Below are positions 21,101 to 31,557 of a stretch of 64,000 nucleotides of DNA, one piece after another. Position numbers and translations under genes: made by a program. The stretch's first letter is position 1; every line of letters begins with the position of its first letter. The stretch is from Baylisascaris procyonis (lineage: Eukaryota > Nematoda > Chromadorea > Rhabditida > Ascarididae), in NCBI GenBank assembly GCA_037389465.1, contig JAZARR010000072.1, forward strand, positions 529,040-593,039, read 5' to 3'. The notes beneath the pieces are model-generated. The model saw nothing but the letters and a program-made list of their open reading frames with translations. It was not told where the DNA came from and did not search any database.

Positions 21101-24100
21101 GTTATGCTTAGCTTGTACTTATGAGGAAATGATGATAATAACAGTAGTAACAATTGTGATACTTGGATAATAATTGGTATTTGTTGAACAGTAATACTGG
21201 TAGTGGTAATAACGACAACAACAATATTAACCATTTAATCATATTATTTATGGCAATATCTCGAAAGGCTGCTGTTGTGCTGGTCACATCCTGCTGATCT
21301 TTCCCTTTTTTATGTGCTTTGTTGCTCACATTTACACAGTACGATTGGATGCCGGTTGCAACAAATGATCTTGTTTTTAATGCTGCTATATCGAATTCCG
21401 TAAAACTTGTGCTCATTTCTGTCCTCAGTCTCGTTTCGTTTTGCATTCTTTTTTCTTTGTTTTGAGATTGTTTCTGGTCGATGTGGCAAGGTGGCACGCA
21501 CAAATACCTGAGGATTCCTTACGAGGGCATGGATGTGCTCAGCTGACAGCGACAAATCCCTCCAGGTTTCCCATGATCCAACGAACGATTCAGTGCCGTT
21601 TCGAGAGGGGATCACTTCTGTCTGTAAAAAATTTCTACAGTACTACCGTGATGTTTTGCACTATTAAAACAGGGGCACCTGCATTCCGTTGATATCAAAT
21701 GGTGCCACCTTGCTAGTAAAAGGGAAGCATGAGAAATAAATTGATATGTTCCACCTGAGCTGCAACGATTCTGGGTTTTCTGGATGAATGGAGGTCATGT
21801 GTAAAACAATGTGCATGTGTCTCATTGATCGCGTTTAAGGCTGGTGTCATGTCTAGTACGCGTTCATTTCTTGGAAAGTTGCACGTACTTTCGTTAGGAG
21901 GAAATCACAGCGACTGGATGAATACACGTGGAAAAACGATGGCAATTTTCCTCTTTAGCGATCTTATCGAAATTGCAAAGGTTAGTTTGTCGCCTCGGTT
22001 ATTCACCTGATCGCAAAACTATCATAGGACTGATCGGTGCTGTCGTCATTACAAACTTCCTGCGACAAGTACAAGTTTGTTGTCCAATACTTTAGGACCT
22101 CATCCGTCATAAAGGGGACAGTCGTTAATTGTGGATTATGGCTTCTGGTTAACTGAGTTTGCAATGTTGCTCCCAGCTAGTGTTGTCATTTAATTTCCAG
22201 AAGGTCGTGAACTCCAAACGAGATTGGGGCATTCCCGAATTTCGAGCATTTCAATGCAAGGGGACATTTTCATTGGTTGGGCTGAATTTTGAGCACGCAA
22301 AAGGAAATTTGAGGATTTGCAAATTACAGAGCTTGAATGGAGGGACTGTTAAGCCTTTGTGAACAAATTGTGTTGTGTTGTACATACGCAAATCGCTGCA
22401 CAAGCTTCTCTATAGACACTTTGTTGCAACTTTCTCACCTGTCCGATCTTCCGCAGTTGCAGTGAAGAGTGCCCTAAAATTGCCGCTAAAATACTGAAGT
22501 GAAAAGCACCTCTTTTCCCGCCCGATGGAATCGCCGCAACAGTTCTGCCTACTCAGATTTTGAGTCTCTCGATTAGACATTTGATGAAATAAAGGGCACT
22601 GAAACTACGTATGGGTCTGAAAATCGGGACCGCCGATTGACTTTAGGAACAGAGTTAATGTGACTGTCAGTAGCTCTCAGCAACCTCCTTAAGCTTCTGG
22701 CAACGTATACAAATCATTTTTTTCAGTCTTTGCCTTCTACCTTTGCCTCATGTATCATTGCTGGGTAAAAGGAATAAGTAATGACGCAGGAGCAATTTGG
22801 TTTTAGTGACAAGTGAGTTCCGCTTGATGAAGAATCATCAGAAAATAAAATCAGTAAGCAGTTACCATTTTTCCAAAGAGGTGAGCTAGAAGGTATCGAC
22901 TTCAAAAGTGCGCCTTATGGCAAGCAGTTCAGATGTACTCTGGTGTTGCCTTGTCATCAAGTGATATATGATGTGTCATTCAATCCATGAAGGTCTGAAT
23001 CCCCAGTCGTTCCCGCTTTTCACCTACAGTGGTTAGCAGTTCTGCCGAATGTATGGCGAATTTCCTCGCAGTGGAAGTATGACATTCTTCCGTCTTTCTG
23101 ACCACTCATCATTGTCATGCTTACACGAAAAAAATCTGTGATGGGGAAGAATTCAAAATGCGTCCAGTTAGTATTGGATCGCTTCTCAACGAAGACAGAT
23201 GATTTCATTGTGGCGCTCGCTACATTCGTTCATTAAGAAGTGTTTTCAGATGAGAACTGCGGTTGCCGAAGAATCACTTCCAGAAACAGTCACAACAGGC
23301 AGCTCACTGCGGTCCTCGTTCCTTTCTCTTGCACTCGATAAGAAGAAATACAAACATTACAAGCAGTACATGGTCACTTGCATACGTCGAATAAATGTCA
23401 TTATCCACAGCGGTGAGTGGTGGCGTTTGTTAATGGAGGAGCATAACATCGCAGCCATTTTCGAGTCTTCATAAGAAGAAAAGGCTTTGGCTTATTGCGT
23501 GCTGCATAATTAGTTCTTCGCTACGCGGTATTACTATTCATTGATGACTTGAATCGCGATATCATGCTGTATTGAAAACTAGCAGCATGTCTTACGTATT
23601 GTCTAGGGCAAATCTAGAAAACCCTAGCAAGAGAGCACTGGTACGAAGAGATGGGAGCGAACTGTGCATGGAGGCATTACTAATCTTCGATCTTCGTTTC
23701 TGCTCGTTTGGGTTGTGATGCTTCAAAAAAGGGAGCAGAGATCTTTTTTTCCATTCAGTTCAAAATATTTTGATCTTCCGAGAGTAGTACCTTGAAATCT
23801 GCATTTTTCATGGCTTTCCAGGGAGTAAGGAGGACCAATAGAATGATTGCTGTGTCTAAGGCTTCCTTTAAATGTGCTTGTTTGCTTTCTTCACAAGAGA
23901 TTTTGCTCAAAGGCGTTTATTTGGCTCGCCCGTATTGCGTTCACCTTGTTAGGTCAATGTGAAGAACACTGCCAGAAATATTTATTGTCCTCACACGTAT
24001 GTTCTCGAATCGGTTATCACTGCACTTTGAAAACCTGCAAAATCTTTTTGAAGTGCAAAAACTTTCTCGTCGCTTGATTTGTTTAGATGGAGAGCAAAAT

Positions 24101-27100
24101 TTTGAAAGGGCTCAAGTAGAAAAACTGCGGTATAAAGGAGAGGCGGAGTGAAAGAGGGTTAAAGTAATAAAAACATGAGGGATTAGACGAATGATGGAGC
24201 GGACATGGAAATACAGAAAAGTGAGATGAAAATATTTCCAACAGTTAATATTGGAATAGGAGGAAACTGCGCTGAAAACATTTGAGCTTTGAGAGTTGAC
24301 ATTTTCCGCTGCTCGTGGGTAACTTTCACCAAGAAGAATCTGTGTGCACGAGCGCTAGGATGTTGGAGGAGATCCCATAGAAGAGCAATGAATTGAATTT
24401 CGATCATGTTGTGGACGGATTAGAGTGGCTATTCCGTTCAGTCGAGGACCTGTTAAGCTCTGCCTTCTACTGTTCCTCCCCACTCATACGTAAGCGACCT
24501 TCCGACTCCATCAGTCCTAAGCGGGGCACTTTTTGCGACTTCGTTGAGAGTGAAGCAGGTGATGGCTTTGAATAGGCTTTAGAACCTCCTTGTTTTTTCG
24601 ATTACACTGTGCGGCCTGACGTCTCAAACGGCTCACATTGTACACCTTCTGGTGTATGTAACAGTTATAGTAGGTTTGTTATTCTTGGCACTGTCTTCTG
24701 TGCACGATCGACAGTTGAGAGGGCGAATATCAAAAGTTTACCGCAATACGCGGTTGCCGAACAAATGATACATAATAAGCGTACGTTTACTGCGCTTTTG
24801 AACGCTTATTGTTATGGCTTCAGTGAAGTTGATGTAATGACAAGATTGATGGCCACTGCCCTATGTTCTTTCGATTGGGGCACCTTGAGGATGGAGCGTA
24901 TAACTTATTTCTGTTGCTTATTCGGCTGAACGGTGTGTTTAATAAAGGTATTTTTTTCTGCCACAAGAAGATTATTGACCGAACCTAAAAATTGAGATGG
25001 ATGAATTTCATTTAAGATTTCGAGGGTGTGTTCGTGCTTTCATTCGAAGGACGTGAGGAGGATAGCTTTTGGATAGCACAGTGTCTGGAGAGCAAGTCGG
25101 GCGAGATGCGCAAGTTTTTGAACGAACTATGCATTCAGGTAAGTAACTATTTCGCTGTTCAGTTATGTACTGATTGTGCAGTCTTACTTTTTGAGTTATC
25201 ACTCGTGTGTATTTTGAAGCCCAGAGATTAACATGTAAGCGACGTTAGTTATGCAGATATGTAAGAAATACTGCGCATGTTCGCGAAATGTACGTAATTG
25301 CTTAATTGAAATCCTTCCTTTAAAAAATAAAGAAGTAATTAAGCAAGTAAAGATGACTGCAGAGAGCAGTGGATATATGTGAAGGAATAACGGAGCGAGT
25401 GAAGGGGTGGTAAGCAACACAAATAGCAAGAATTTTCACGATGAAAAAATTTGTACAAAGTCGAGTGTTTGGATGAAGTGGGTGAGTCAGAGCATTGGCG
25501 AAGAGGTGAGAGTGTGGAAAACAGGAGCAAAATTTTTAAAGAACGGAAGAATTAAAAAAAACAAATACGAAACGTTTTCGTTTACATGGCGGAGTGATTT
25601 AAGATCAAATTAAGGGGACTAAAATATACAGAAGCGTCTTTTTGATTCAACAACGTACTTCAGTACTTCAGTAGTTTGATAGCTCGTGTAGGGAAGCAGA
25701 AATTCTAAATTAAAACGTTTAATTTGCAAGTACTAGTGTATGAATTTGCCAATTATTTGCGCATCTGATTCTTGCTCCAATCCATATTATTTTCAGTGGT
25801 ATGATTTTTAGTTTTACTATCTATGTGGAAGGCTTATCCAAATAGAAGATATGTTATACGACGTGGAGTTGCAATCATCCATTAATAGACAGATCGCTGC
25901 GGAAGTTGCCAAAGCACTTCGCTATACGTAGGTTATTTTTAATAATGACAATAATGTAAGATTCAGACATCGTAAAGAATTGTCCTGAGGGGTTAGAAGA
26001 GCGCAATCTGATTTTAATATTAAGTGTTATAGATCTGACCGAAAGTACTGCTTAATACTGATACTGAATTTTTCGACCGTTGTTGATGAGGAGCAGCGTT
26101 CCAGTGTTGCATATTGGAATGGCCGTAGAGGTGGACGAGATCATTGCATACTTTATTGGGGCAGCGGCCCTGGAGGAGGGGGAGAGCTTTGAAGGTTTAG
26201 TATATTTTTTCCAGAAAGTTTGTTTGCACCACGGGCATGCAGAAAATTTTTTGATGTACTTCATGAGTGAAATCCCACTTTGGTTGTTCGTGTCCTCCTT
26301 ATTACATATGAAAATCTCAAAAAATTTATATGACATTCTTCAGAGATTACCAGGGCAACAGCTCTCATCTCGGTATGGTGTCCCAATTACGTTAAGGCTG
26401 CATAAATTTATAATTTTTGTATCGCTCACTAAATATGTCCTGCGCTGGACAAAAGCGATGCCGACAAAGAGCTCTTGACTTAGCTTCCTTTCAATTTTGA
26501 TGCCTATTAGCACTGTTGAAGATAGACTGTTTACGAGAGGTAAGTCGGAAAAGGCCGACGCGGAATATTATCTCTGAGCTGTCTTTTATTGCCCCCCTTC
26601 TTATCTCTTCTTCATCTCAGCGACGATTGTGTCAAAGATAGTTGAGAACATTGATTTTCGACAATATTGCTAAACTTTGTCCATGTTGGTAAAGTGATAC
26701 ATTCATGCTGTCGATTATTTAGTGCTCGGAAATGCTCCTCGCAAGCATCGTTGTACCATCGGTCGAATGTTTTCCGCCGTGCAATGTCCAGTATCAACAT
26801 AATTTCGGATACTGTATCGAAGTTTTATTCAAGGGGCAATCTGTATTTAGTTGACGAAGCGAGATTAACTCGCTATGCTGGGGAACTGAACTTGTGCTCA
26901 CGGCATTGATGGAACGTTCTCGATGTAAGCAATACTTGCCGCCATTTATCATTTCGATGGCCATTTCGCTACATCCACTTGGAACAACAGATTTATGATG
27001 TTTACCACACTTCATTTGACACAGTCTGATATAAGTGGTTTGAAGGTGCCGTTAATTTTGTTATGTCGTTACATTTTATTTTAAAGTGTAGAACCACTGT

Positions 27101-28105
27101 TCCGATGGCATTTAACCTGATGGTGGGATGGAGGTGCCTTGATGATTCCATACTGGAAGCGATTGCTCAAATTTGTTATTTCCGTTGTGGATGTTGCGGT
27201 GGATGAAGGTGGTTGTTTGATGCCATAGGAATGACGACGAAGTTAATCCCTTTTTTCTAAGTTTCTTTTACAGCTTGGTGTAGGTAGTTCTAGAATCTTT
27301 CCTGTAGGATTCCCAAAGAGATTCTCGTTTTTTTTTTTTCAAGCGATTTGGCCTTGATATATCCCTTCAAAGAGATCTCGCTGCACTCTCCACCATACTT
27401 TTCTCTTCCGTCCACATTACACTGACTAGGTTGTCTGTGTATGCTAGAGGACATTCTGGTTTCCATCTCCTATTGCATTACAGCATGTTTTCGATGCATC
27501 AGAAGTATTTCTTCATCTTTTTGGGTTCAATACAGGAAGTGAAACCTCATAAGAATGTCCATTTCTTCATATTAGCTGAAATCGTTGGTTTTATGTGGAG
27601 GTTGCCTGTCAGTACTTCGTATGTTGTGGATTCGGGCTTGACACCTTCTGAAGTGAATTGCTTGAGATCGTTCAATGTCCTTAGATTCTATTTTTATTTC
27701 TGTGTGCTTGAGATGTCCCTTTTATTCGTAAGTGAGATTTGCTTACTATGTTGGCTAGCAGAAATACTTTACGTACTATTCATATTCATGAAGTGAAGGT
27801 ATGTTGTCCCTATGCAGCGCGCATTAAAGTGAGGTGCTTGTGGCAGAGTGAATTTCGGCTGTTTTCAAGCGTTTGCTTTTATTATGCGCATGAAGCAGGC
27901 TTTACCGGTATTGCACAAACAAGGAGGAAAGAGGAAAGCGATATACCCAAGAAACATTCAAATAAACAAGTTCTTAATTTGTAAGAGTGGAAGATGTGAA
28001 TGTTCATTTGCAGAAGGGAGAAGTATAAGGATTTCTAAGCAAATGCAGAGTAATGTGAAAGCGGCAGCTCTGATGATTACGAAATTTATGGGGCTTAGGA
28101 AGTAA
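6283..28105 (+). CDS. ect-2: ECT-2/ECT2-type Rho guanine-nucleotide exchange factor (23-exon gene)
   Basis: The gene encodes the RhoA/RHO-1 activator of the cytokinetic contractile ring, recruited to the equatorial cortex by centralspindlin (CYK-4). Exons, all on +: 6283-6340, 6868-6980, 7367-7543, 8564-8764, 9295-9396, 10748-10850, 11271-11380, 11963-12015, 13814-13857, 14476-14557, 14782-14825, 15151-15293, 16162-16338, 16768-16890, 18107-18203, 18988-19069, 20402-20480, 21840-21980, 23250-23412, 25017-25138, 25812-25927, 26344-26372, 28014-28105 (stop TAA at 28103). All junction phases match and the total is 2,451 nt, 816 aa; human and C. elegans proteins are roughly 880-930 aa, so a linker exon may be missing. 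Several junctions align to human ECT2 without a gap. Layout by residue: BRCT-like module about 35-116, BRCT about 120-215, BRCT about 222-305, basic linker, DH about 388-590, PH about 597-740, short tail. All introns are GT-AG except one GC-AG. Exons 9-11 and 22 are the least certain. The start Met at 6283 is the first in an exon joining in phase; an upstream trans-splice site was not proved. Confidence 0.93.
6868..12015 (+). other. ect-2: ect-2 exons 2-8: N-terminal BRCT region
   Basis: Exon 2 ends RVCLIGALRGDAWLVALLK and exon 3 carries VFLCSDFIYDRHFKDLQ, matching the N-terminal BRCT0 of ECT2. Exon 4 starts PLVFPRANRPLYTNC and holds ITIALSGISREKCRE and RRRFSPRVTHLIT, the first canonical BRCT. 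Exon 5 completes it with LRWVHAAW. Exon 6 (VEPFCGLSIWFAGYS) starts the second canonical BRCT, exon 7 gives DATHIVVSNDTD and exon 8 WFWRCIQLS. Donors after exons 5 (GTCAGT) and 6 (GTCTCT) are weak, but the joined protein aligns with human ECT2 with no gap across the exon 5/6 junction. In human ECT2 the tandem BRCTs bind phosphorylated CYK-4/MgcRacGAP and also autoinhibit the DH domain. Confidence 0.9.
12785..12900 (+). repeat. 58-bp tandem duplication in ect-2 intron 8
   Basis: Two adjacent 58-bp units, 12785-12842 and 12843-12900, differ at one base (AAAGGAGG versus AAATGAGG). It looks like a recent slippage or duplication event. Confidence 0.95.
13814..14825 (+). other. ect-2: ect-2 exons 9-11: linker with basic (NLS-like) segment
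   Basis: Three short exons are predicted from splice sites and phase only, plus one motif. Exon 9 (13814-13857) encodes SPNGQETVSPSSCP, with SP sites. Exon 10 (14476-14557) encodes GGLEAIRLLQKLQSLEGRAF and a few more residues. Exon 11 (14782-14825) encodes LFGKRRKEKPYFHI, whose KRRKEK resembles the nuclear localisation signal at the same place in human ECT2. Exons 9 and 11 have the same length (44 nt) and phases. The exon 10 acceptor (TTGCATAG) is poor. Confidence 0.6.
15064..15135. repeat. (TA)n microsatellite, about 36 units
   Basis: A perfect AT/TA run of 72 bp ends 15 bp upstream of the exon 12 start of ect-2 and so lies next to or within the branch/polypyrimidine region of that intron. 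Confidence 0.98.
16428..16461 (+). repeat. G-rich tract, possible G-quadruplex (intron 13)
   Basis: The tract has at least four G runs of three or more (GGG, GGGG, a run of 11, GGG, GGGGG) separated by A or AAGAA on the sense strand of ect-2. Confidence 0.6.
16891..18106 (+). other. ect-2: GC-AG intron (ect-2 intron 14)
   Basis: The donor reads AAAG|GCAAGT after the codons for HAFLK and the acceptor is TTATAG. The DH sequence is continuous across it (HAFLK joined to NAEGHTECQ, as in human ECT2), so the GC donor is well supported. A strong exon-side AAG with AAGT after the C is typical of GC-AG introns. Confidence 0.85.
21045..21060 (+). repeat. Short G-rich tract in ect-2 intron 17
   Basis: GGAGGGGGGGAGGGGA follows a T9 run. 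There are too few separated G runs for a confident quadruplex, so I note it as low-complexity sequence only. Confidence 0.4.
21840..25138 (+). other. ect-2: ect-2 exons 18-20: PH domain
   Basis: Exon 18 reads AGVMSSTRSFLGKLHVLSLG then TMAIFLFSDLIEIAK, the first PH strands, matching LLSSHRSLV and VTLFLFNDCLEIAR in human ECT2. Exon 19 supplies a variable loop and the basic stretch LDKKKYKHYKQYM, then RRINVIIHSG. Exon 20 gives FEGVFVLSFEG and the C-terminal helix MRKFLNELCIQ. The PH helix normally has an invariant Trp; here the aligned residue is Phe. The PH domain and basic segments contribute to cortical membrane binding in the family. Confidence 0.9.
25812..28105 (+). other. ect-2: ect-2 exons 21-23: C-terminal tail and stop
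   Basis: Exon 21 (25812-25927) encodes LIQIEDMLYDVELQSSINRQ and IAAEVAKALRY. Exon 23 (28014-28105) encodes ISKQMQSNVKAAALMITKFM, GLRK and TAA. The 29-nt exon 22 (26344-26372, DYQGNSSHL) is chosen because it has the phases needed to join the two and a GTATGG donor; it has no homology support. The tail is far shorter than the human post-PH region. Confidence 0.6.
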
Positions 28106-29099
28106 GAAGTATCCTTCGACCTATTTTCCAATGGACGCGCTGTCATTACATTCATGTTTTCTTTTGATCGAGTAAAACGTCTGACTTCACATGCATATCT
28201 AATTGGCGTGGTAGTGCAGTTAGCTGTCTACCAGATAATGGCTAAGAAACAGAAATAGACGCGCACGAACATGCACGGAGGCAGTTGAACGAAACAATCT
28301 CGGCTTCAAGGTGTCTTCATATAGCAGGTGGCTGCAGATTATTTGGCTTGGTGCGTGCACGTAGTATGGCCAAATGTCTGCTTAACCAGTTGCGACTCGA
28401 AAAACCTTAGGTCAGTGTTCAATTCTCTATTCACATATTTTGCTGCATTCGTTTCGTTAAAAGAATTTGGAGCATTATAGACCACAGTGCCTCCACGTCT
28501 CTTCGCCACTCTCCTGCCTGTCCCAAATTTTGACAGTTTGCAGTAATAGACACAGCTTGTATACATGCAGAAGTTTCTTCATTGTTTGCTACAATTATTC
28601 TGGCAATAAACGTTTCTGCCCTATGAAACGGTTTGTACAAAACTGCAACAATTGTGGTGGTGGTCGAATTGAGTGGACATTGTTTTGATGGCGTTGTATT
28701 TTGAAGAAAAATAACGCCTTCGAGTTGTACCATTTCGTAGAAAGAGAGTCCTTTCAGCCCGAACTTCATTGCAAGATAAAGATATCTGGTAGTGTATGAG
28801 GTTTTATTAATCATTAGGAAAAGGGTAGTTAAATGTTTGTTTTCATGTTTGCACATCTGCATGGGCTTCGGGGCAAACCGTTCACGCTTCCCACCCCCAC
28901 ATGCCCTTGATGCATCAGTTTATAGGAGAGTCCTGGGATGAGGATTTTTAAATACTGGAAAACGTACAAGGAAACTTGTGGTGTGTGTCATCTCTGCGGT
29001 TGCAGATGTTTCATTTTTTGATTCTGAAATCGTTCGGTACAAGTTTTTCATTTTTCCATCTCAGAGCGCACTAATGAACCACACGCAGTAACTATAACT
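28106..29099. other. Intergenic stretch downstream of ect-2
   Basis: No gene is supported. Minus-strand ORFs here (to 143 codons at 28431-28862) have no recognisable domain and two overlap in different frames. The stretch probably includes the ect-2 3' UTR. Confidence 0.5.
28605..28610 (+). terminator. Candidate polyadenylation signal for ect-2
   Basis: This is the first AATAAA on the + strand that I found after the stop codon, 500 bp downstream of it. A variant signal nearer the stop is possible. Confidence 0.35.
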
Positions 29100-29203
29100 G
29101 CAGAGTTATAAAATAAAGAAATTTTATTTTGTTTTATTTATTTTGTCTTATTCGTTTTATTTATTCTATTTTATTTTACTTGCCTCACTTATTTTATGCA
29201 TAT

Positions 29204-29333
29204 GTGATGCCTCGCGTGCTCAAGTTAGCGGGAAATGAAATGTATATGCCCGCTTGGCACATTTACAAAATCACTCGCGGCCCTTGACATATCCACCATT
29301 AGCAACAATTTTAATACGAGTGTTGACGCCCAT
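29204..29333 (+). repeat. Subtelomeric repeat, copy 1
   Basis: It begins GTGATGC, has GTTAGCGGGAAATGAAATG, then CGCTTGGCACATTT, CTCGC, CTTGACATATCCA and GCCCATTTTATTT. It shares this order of blocks with the copies at 29,819, 30,721 and 31,473. Confidence 0.85.
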
Positions 29334-29818
29334 TTTATTTATATTGTTTATTTTGTTTTCATAAAGCTCGTCACCGAAAAAAATCAATGTTAGCAATTTT
29401 GAGCTGCAGTATTATTCATCTTTAAAATACGCGCTCTTGTAACGCTTTAACTTATAACAGCAACTAAACAAATTTTGGCGCGAATGTTCTCCTATTCAAT
29501 GGCGGTTACTTGTTGAGATAGGTCATTGATCGTTCTGTGAGGTTATTGCGACGTAGGTGGCATTCGACGTTTTGTTTTTGGCTTATGCCGGGTATAGTAA
29601 GAAGTTTCACTCACATTTATGGGAAATGATTTAAATAATTCATTTTCCTTTCTTCATTTGTCGTCTTATTGGCTTGTCGATTTTGGCTTAGAGTGAGTGA
29701 TTGCATTTATTAACGTGATTTTGTTTGTACTGAGTAACTTTTTCCGTGTCCCTTGTATTTGGTGATGAAGCAAAGATGATCACGTATTTGGAAATAAATA
29801 ACGTGACTTAAAAACAAC

Positions 29819-29953
29819 GTGATGCGTCCCGCTTTGAAATTGGCGGGAATTTCGAAATATATATGCGTGCTTGGCTCGTTTCCAAAAGATTCACGACACT
29901 TGACATATCCATTAACAATAATCTTAGTACAATTTTAACCGCCCATCTTATTT
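29819..29953 (+). repeat. Subtelomeric repeat, copy 2
   Basis: GTGATGC, ATTGGCGGGAATTTCGAAAT, TATGCGTGCTTGGC, TTTCCAAAAG, CTTGACATATCCATTA and GCCCATCTTATTTT occur in the same order and orientation as copy 1. Confidence 0.85.
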
Positions 29954-30720
29954 TTTCGGTTTGTTTTTTGTGTCGCTCATTCTATTTTATTTATTTTATT
30001 TTATATATCTCATTTATTTAATTTTATCTGTTTTATGTTTTTACTTTGTTTGTTCTGTTTCATTTAATTCATTTAATTGAGTTTAATTTATTTATTTTAT
30101 TTGTTTTACTTTATTTATTTTATTTTATTAACTTTACTCTCTGTCTAATTTAATCTTATTTTATTTATTTTGATTCATTAATTCCATTTCATTTTTTTAA
30201 TTTGTTTACTTTGATTTAGTCCAGTTGATTTATTTTATTTAAATCAGTTTATTTATTCCATTTTAATTATTTAATTTTATTTATTTTATTTATCTTATTT
30301 TGTTTGTTTTATTTACTTTATCTTGCTCGTTTTGTTTTATTTGTTTTATTTTTTTATTTTTCTTTTTTAATTTTTTTACTTTATTTATTTTTATTCAGTT
30401 TCTCTTATTTATCTTCTTTTATTTAATTAAATTTAAACTAACATTTCTCATTTTATTCTATGTGTTTTGTCTTATTTATTTTAAATTATTTGTTGTATTC
30501 ATTTCGTTATAGTTGTTTTATTAATTTTCCTTTATTTATTTTCTTTTATTCTATTTATTTTATCTTATATATTTTATTTTGTTTTATCTTATTTATTTGT
30601 TTTATTCATTTTATTTTATTCACTTTACTCGTTTTATTTATTTTGTTTAGTTGACTTTATTTGTTTTATTTCATTCACGATTTTATTTTATTTATATTTT
30701 TCTAGTTATTTTATTTTATT

Positions 30721-30850
30721 ATCACACCCCGTGTTCAAGTTGGCGAGAAACTCGAAATATATATGTGTGCTTGGCACATTTCCAAAAGCGCTCGCACCGT
30801 TGCATGTACCCACCGACAGTATTCTTATTACAAGCGAAGCCTTCGACTTT
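30721..30850 (+). repeat. Subtelomeric repeat, copy 3
   Basis: GTTGGCGAGAAACTCGAAAT, TATGTGTGCTTGGCACATTT, CCAAAAGCGCTCGC and TACCCACCGACAGTATTCTT have the same order and orientation as copies 1 and 2; the 3' part is more diverged. Confidence 0.85.
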
Positions 30851-31450
30851 GTTTTTTAGTTGTTTTTTTACTTATTCTGTTTTATTTTGTACATTTCATT
30901 TATTTTGTTTGGATTATTTCATTTTTTTCGTCATTTATTCAATATAACTTAATTTATACAATCGAGTTCAATTAATTTATTTTATTAATTTTGCTTCATT
31001 CATCTCATATTATTGATATCATTTGCTCTATCTAACTAAGTTTTTTGTCTTCCTTCAATTATTTTATTTTATTTTATTTATTTCATTTCGTTTATTTATT
31101 TTGGTTTAGTTTAATTTATTGATTTTATTTAATTAATTAATTAATTTCATTTTATTTATTTTATTCACCGTGTTTTATTTGTTTTATTTACTTTATGCTA
31201 GTTATTTTATTTTATTTATTTCGTTTATTTCAGTTTATTTGTTCTATTTTTTTATTCTACTTATCGCATTTATTCGGCGTCATTTATTTTATTTAATTTC
31301 TCTTATTTATCTGGTTTTATTCATTTAATGTAATTAAAGTTATTTTATTTTATTTTATCTTACTTATTTTGAATAATTTGTTGCGTTTGTTTTGTTTCCG
31401 CCAAAAATAATTTCCTGTTCTTGTTTCGCACCGGCTATTTGTTTTGTTTT

Positions 31451-31505
31451 GAATTTCCCGCGAAATTGACCAGAGGACGCGTCTGTTCAATTTGGCGGGA
31501 AATTC
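31451..31505. repeat. 19-bp imperfect inverted repeat at the telomere boundary
   Basis: GAATTTCCCGCGAAATTGA (31451-31469) is the reverse complement of 31487-31505 with one mismatch; the spacer is 17 bp. The right arm is the conserved GGCGGGAAATTC core of subtelomeric copy 4. The other copies lack the left arm. Confidence 0.85.
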
Positions 31506-31527
31506 GAAATGTATAAGCGTGCGTGGC
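31473..31527 (+). repeat. Subtelomeric repeat, copy 4, truncated by the telomere
   Basis: ATTTGGCGGGAAATTCGAAA then TGTATAAGCGTGCGTGGC matches the first 55 bp of the family. Where other copies continue with ACATTTCCAAAAG, this one runs into CTAGGCTTAGGC of the telomere. Confidence 0.9.
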
Positions 31528-31557
31528 CTAGGCTTAGGCTTAGGCTTAGGCTTAGGC

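Larger units (their letters stand above)
29100..31430 (+). repeat. T-rich low-complexity subtelomeric domain (TTTTATTTA-like)
   Basis: The + strand is dominated by degenerate TTTTATTTA/TTTATTTTA blocks, strongest at 29,110-29,200, 29,980-30,720 and 30,860-31,380. It is broken by unique DNA (29,350-29,800) and by copies of a subtelomeric repeat. The strand asymmetry (T on +, A on -) is extreme and uniform, and it yields only spurious Phe/Leu/Ile-rich ORFs. Confidence 0.9.

Noticed and set aside
28431..28862. Minus-strand ORF of 143 codons downstream of ect-2
   Set aside because: No recognisable domain, and another minus-strand ORF overlaps it in a different frame; the length is compatible with chance.
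30300..30975. Phe/Ile-rich ORFs resembling membrane peptides
   Set aside because: They come from the T-rich low-complexity sequence (TTT/TTA/ATT codons); no conserved feature.
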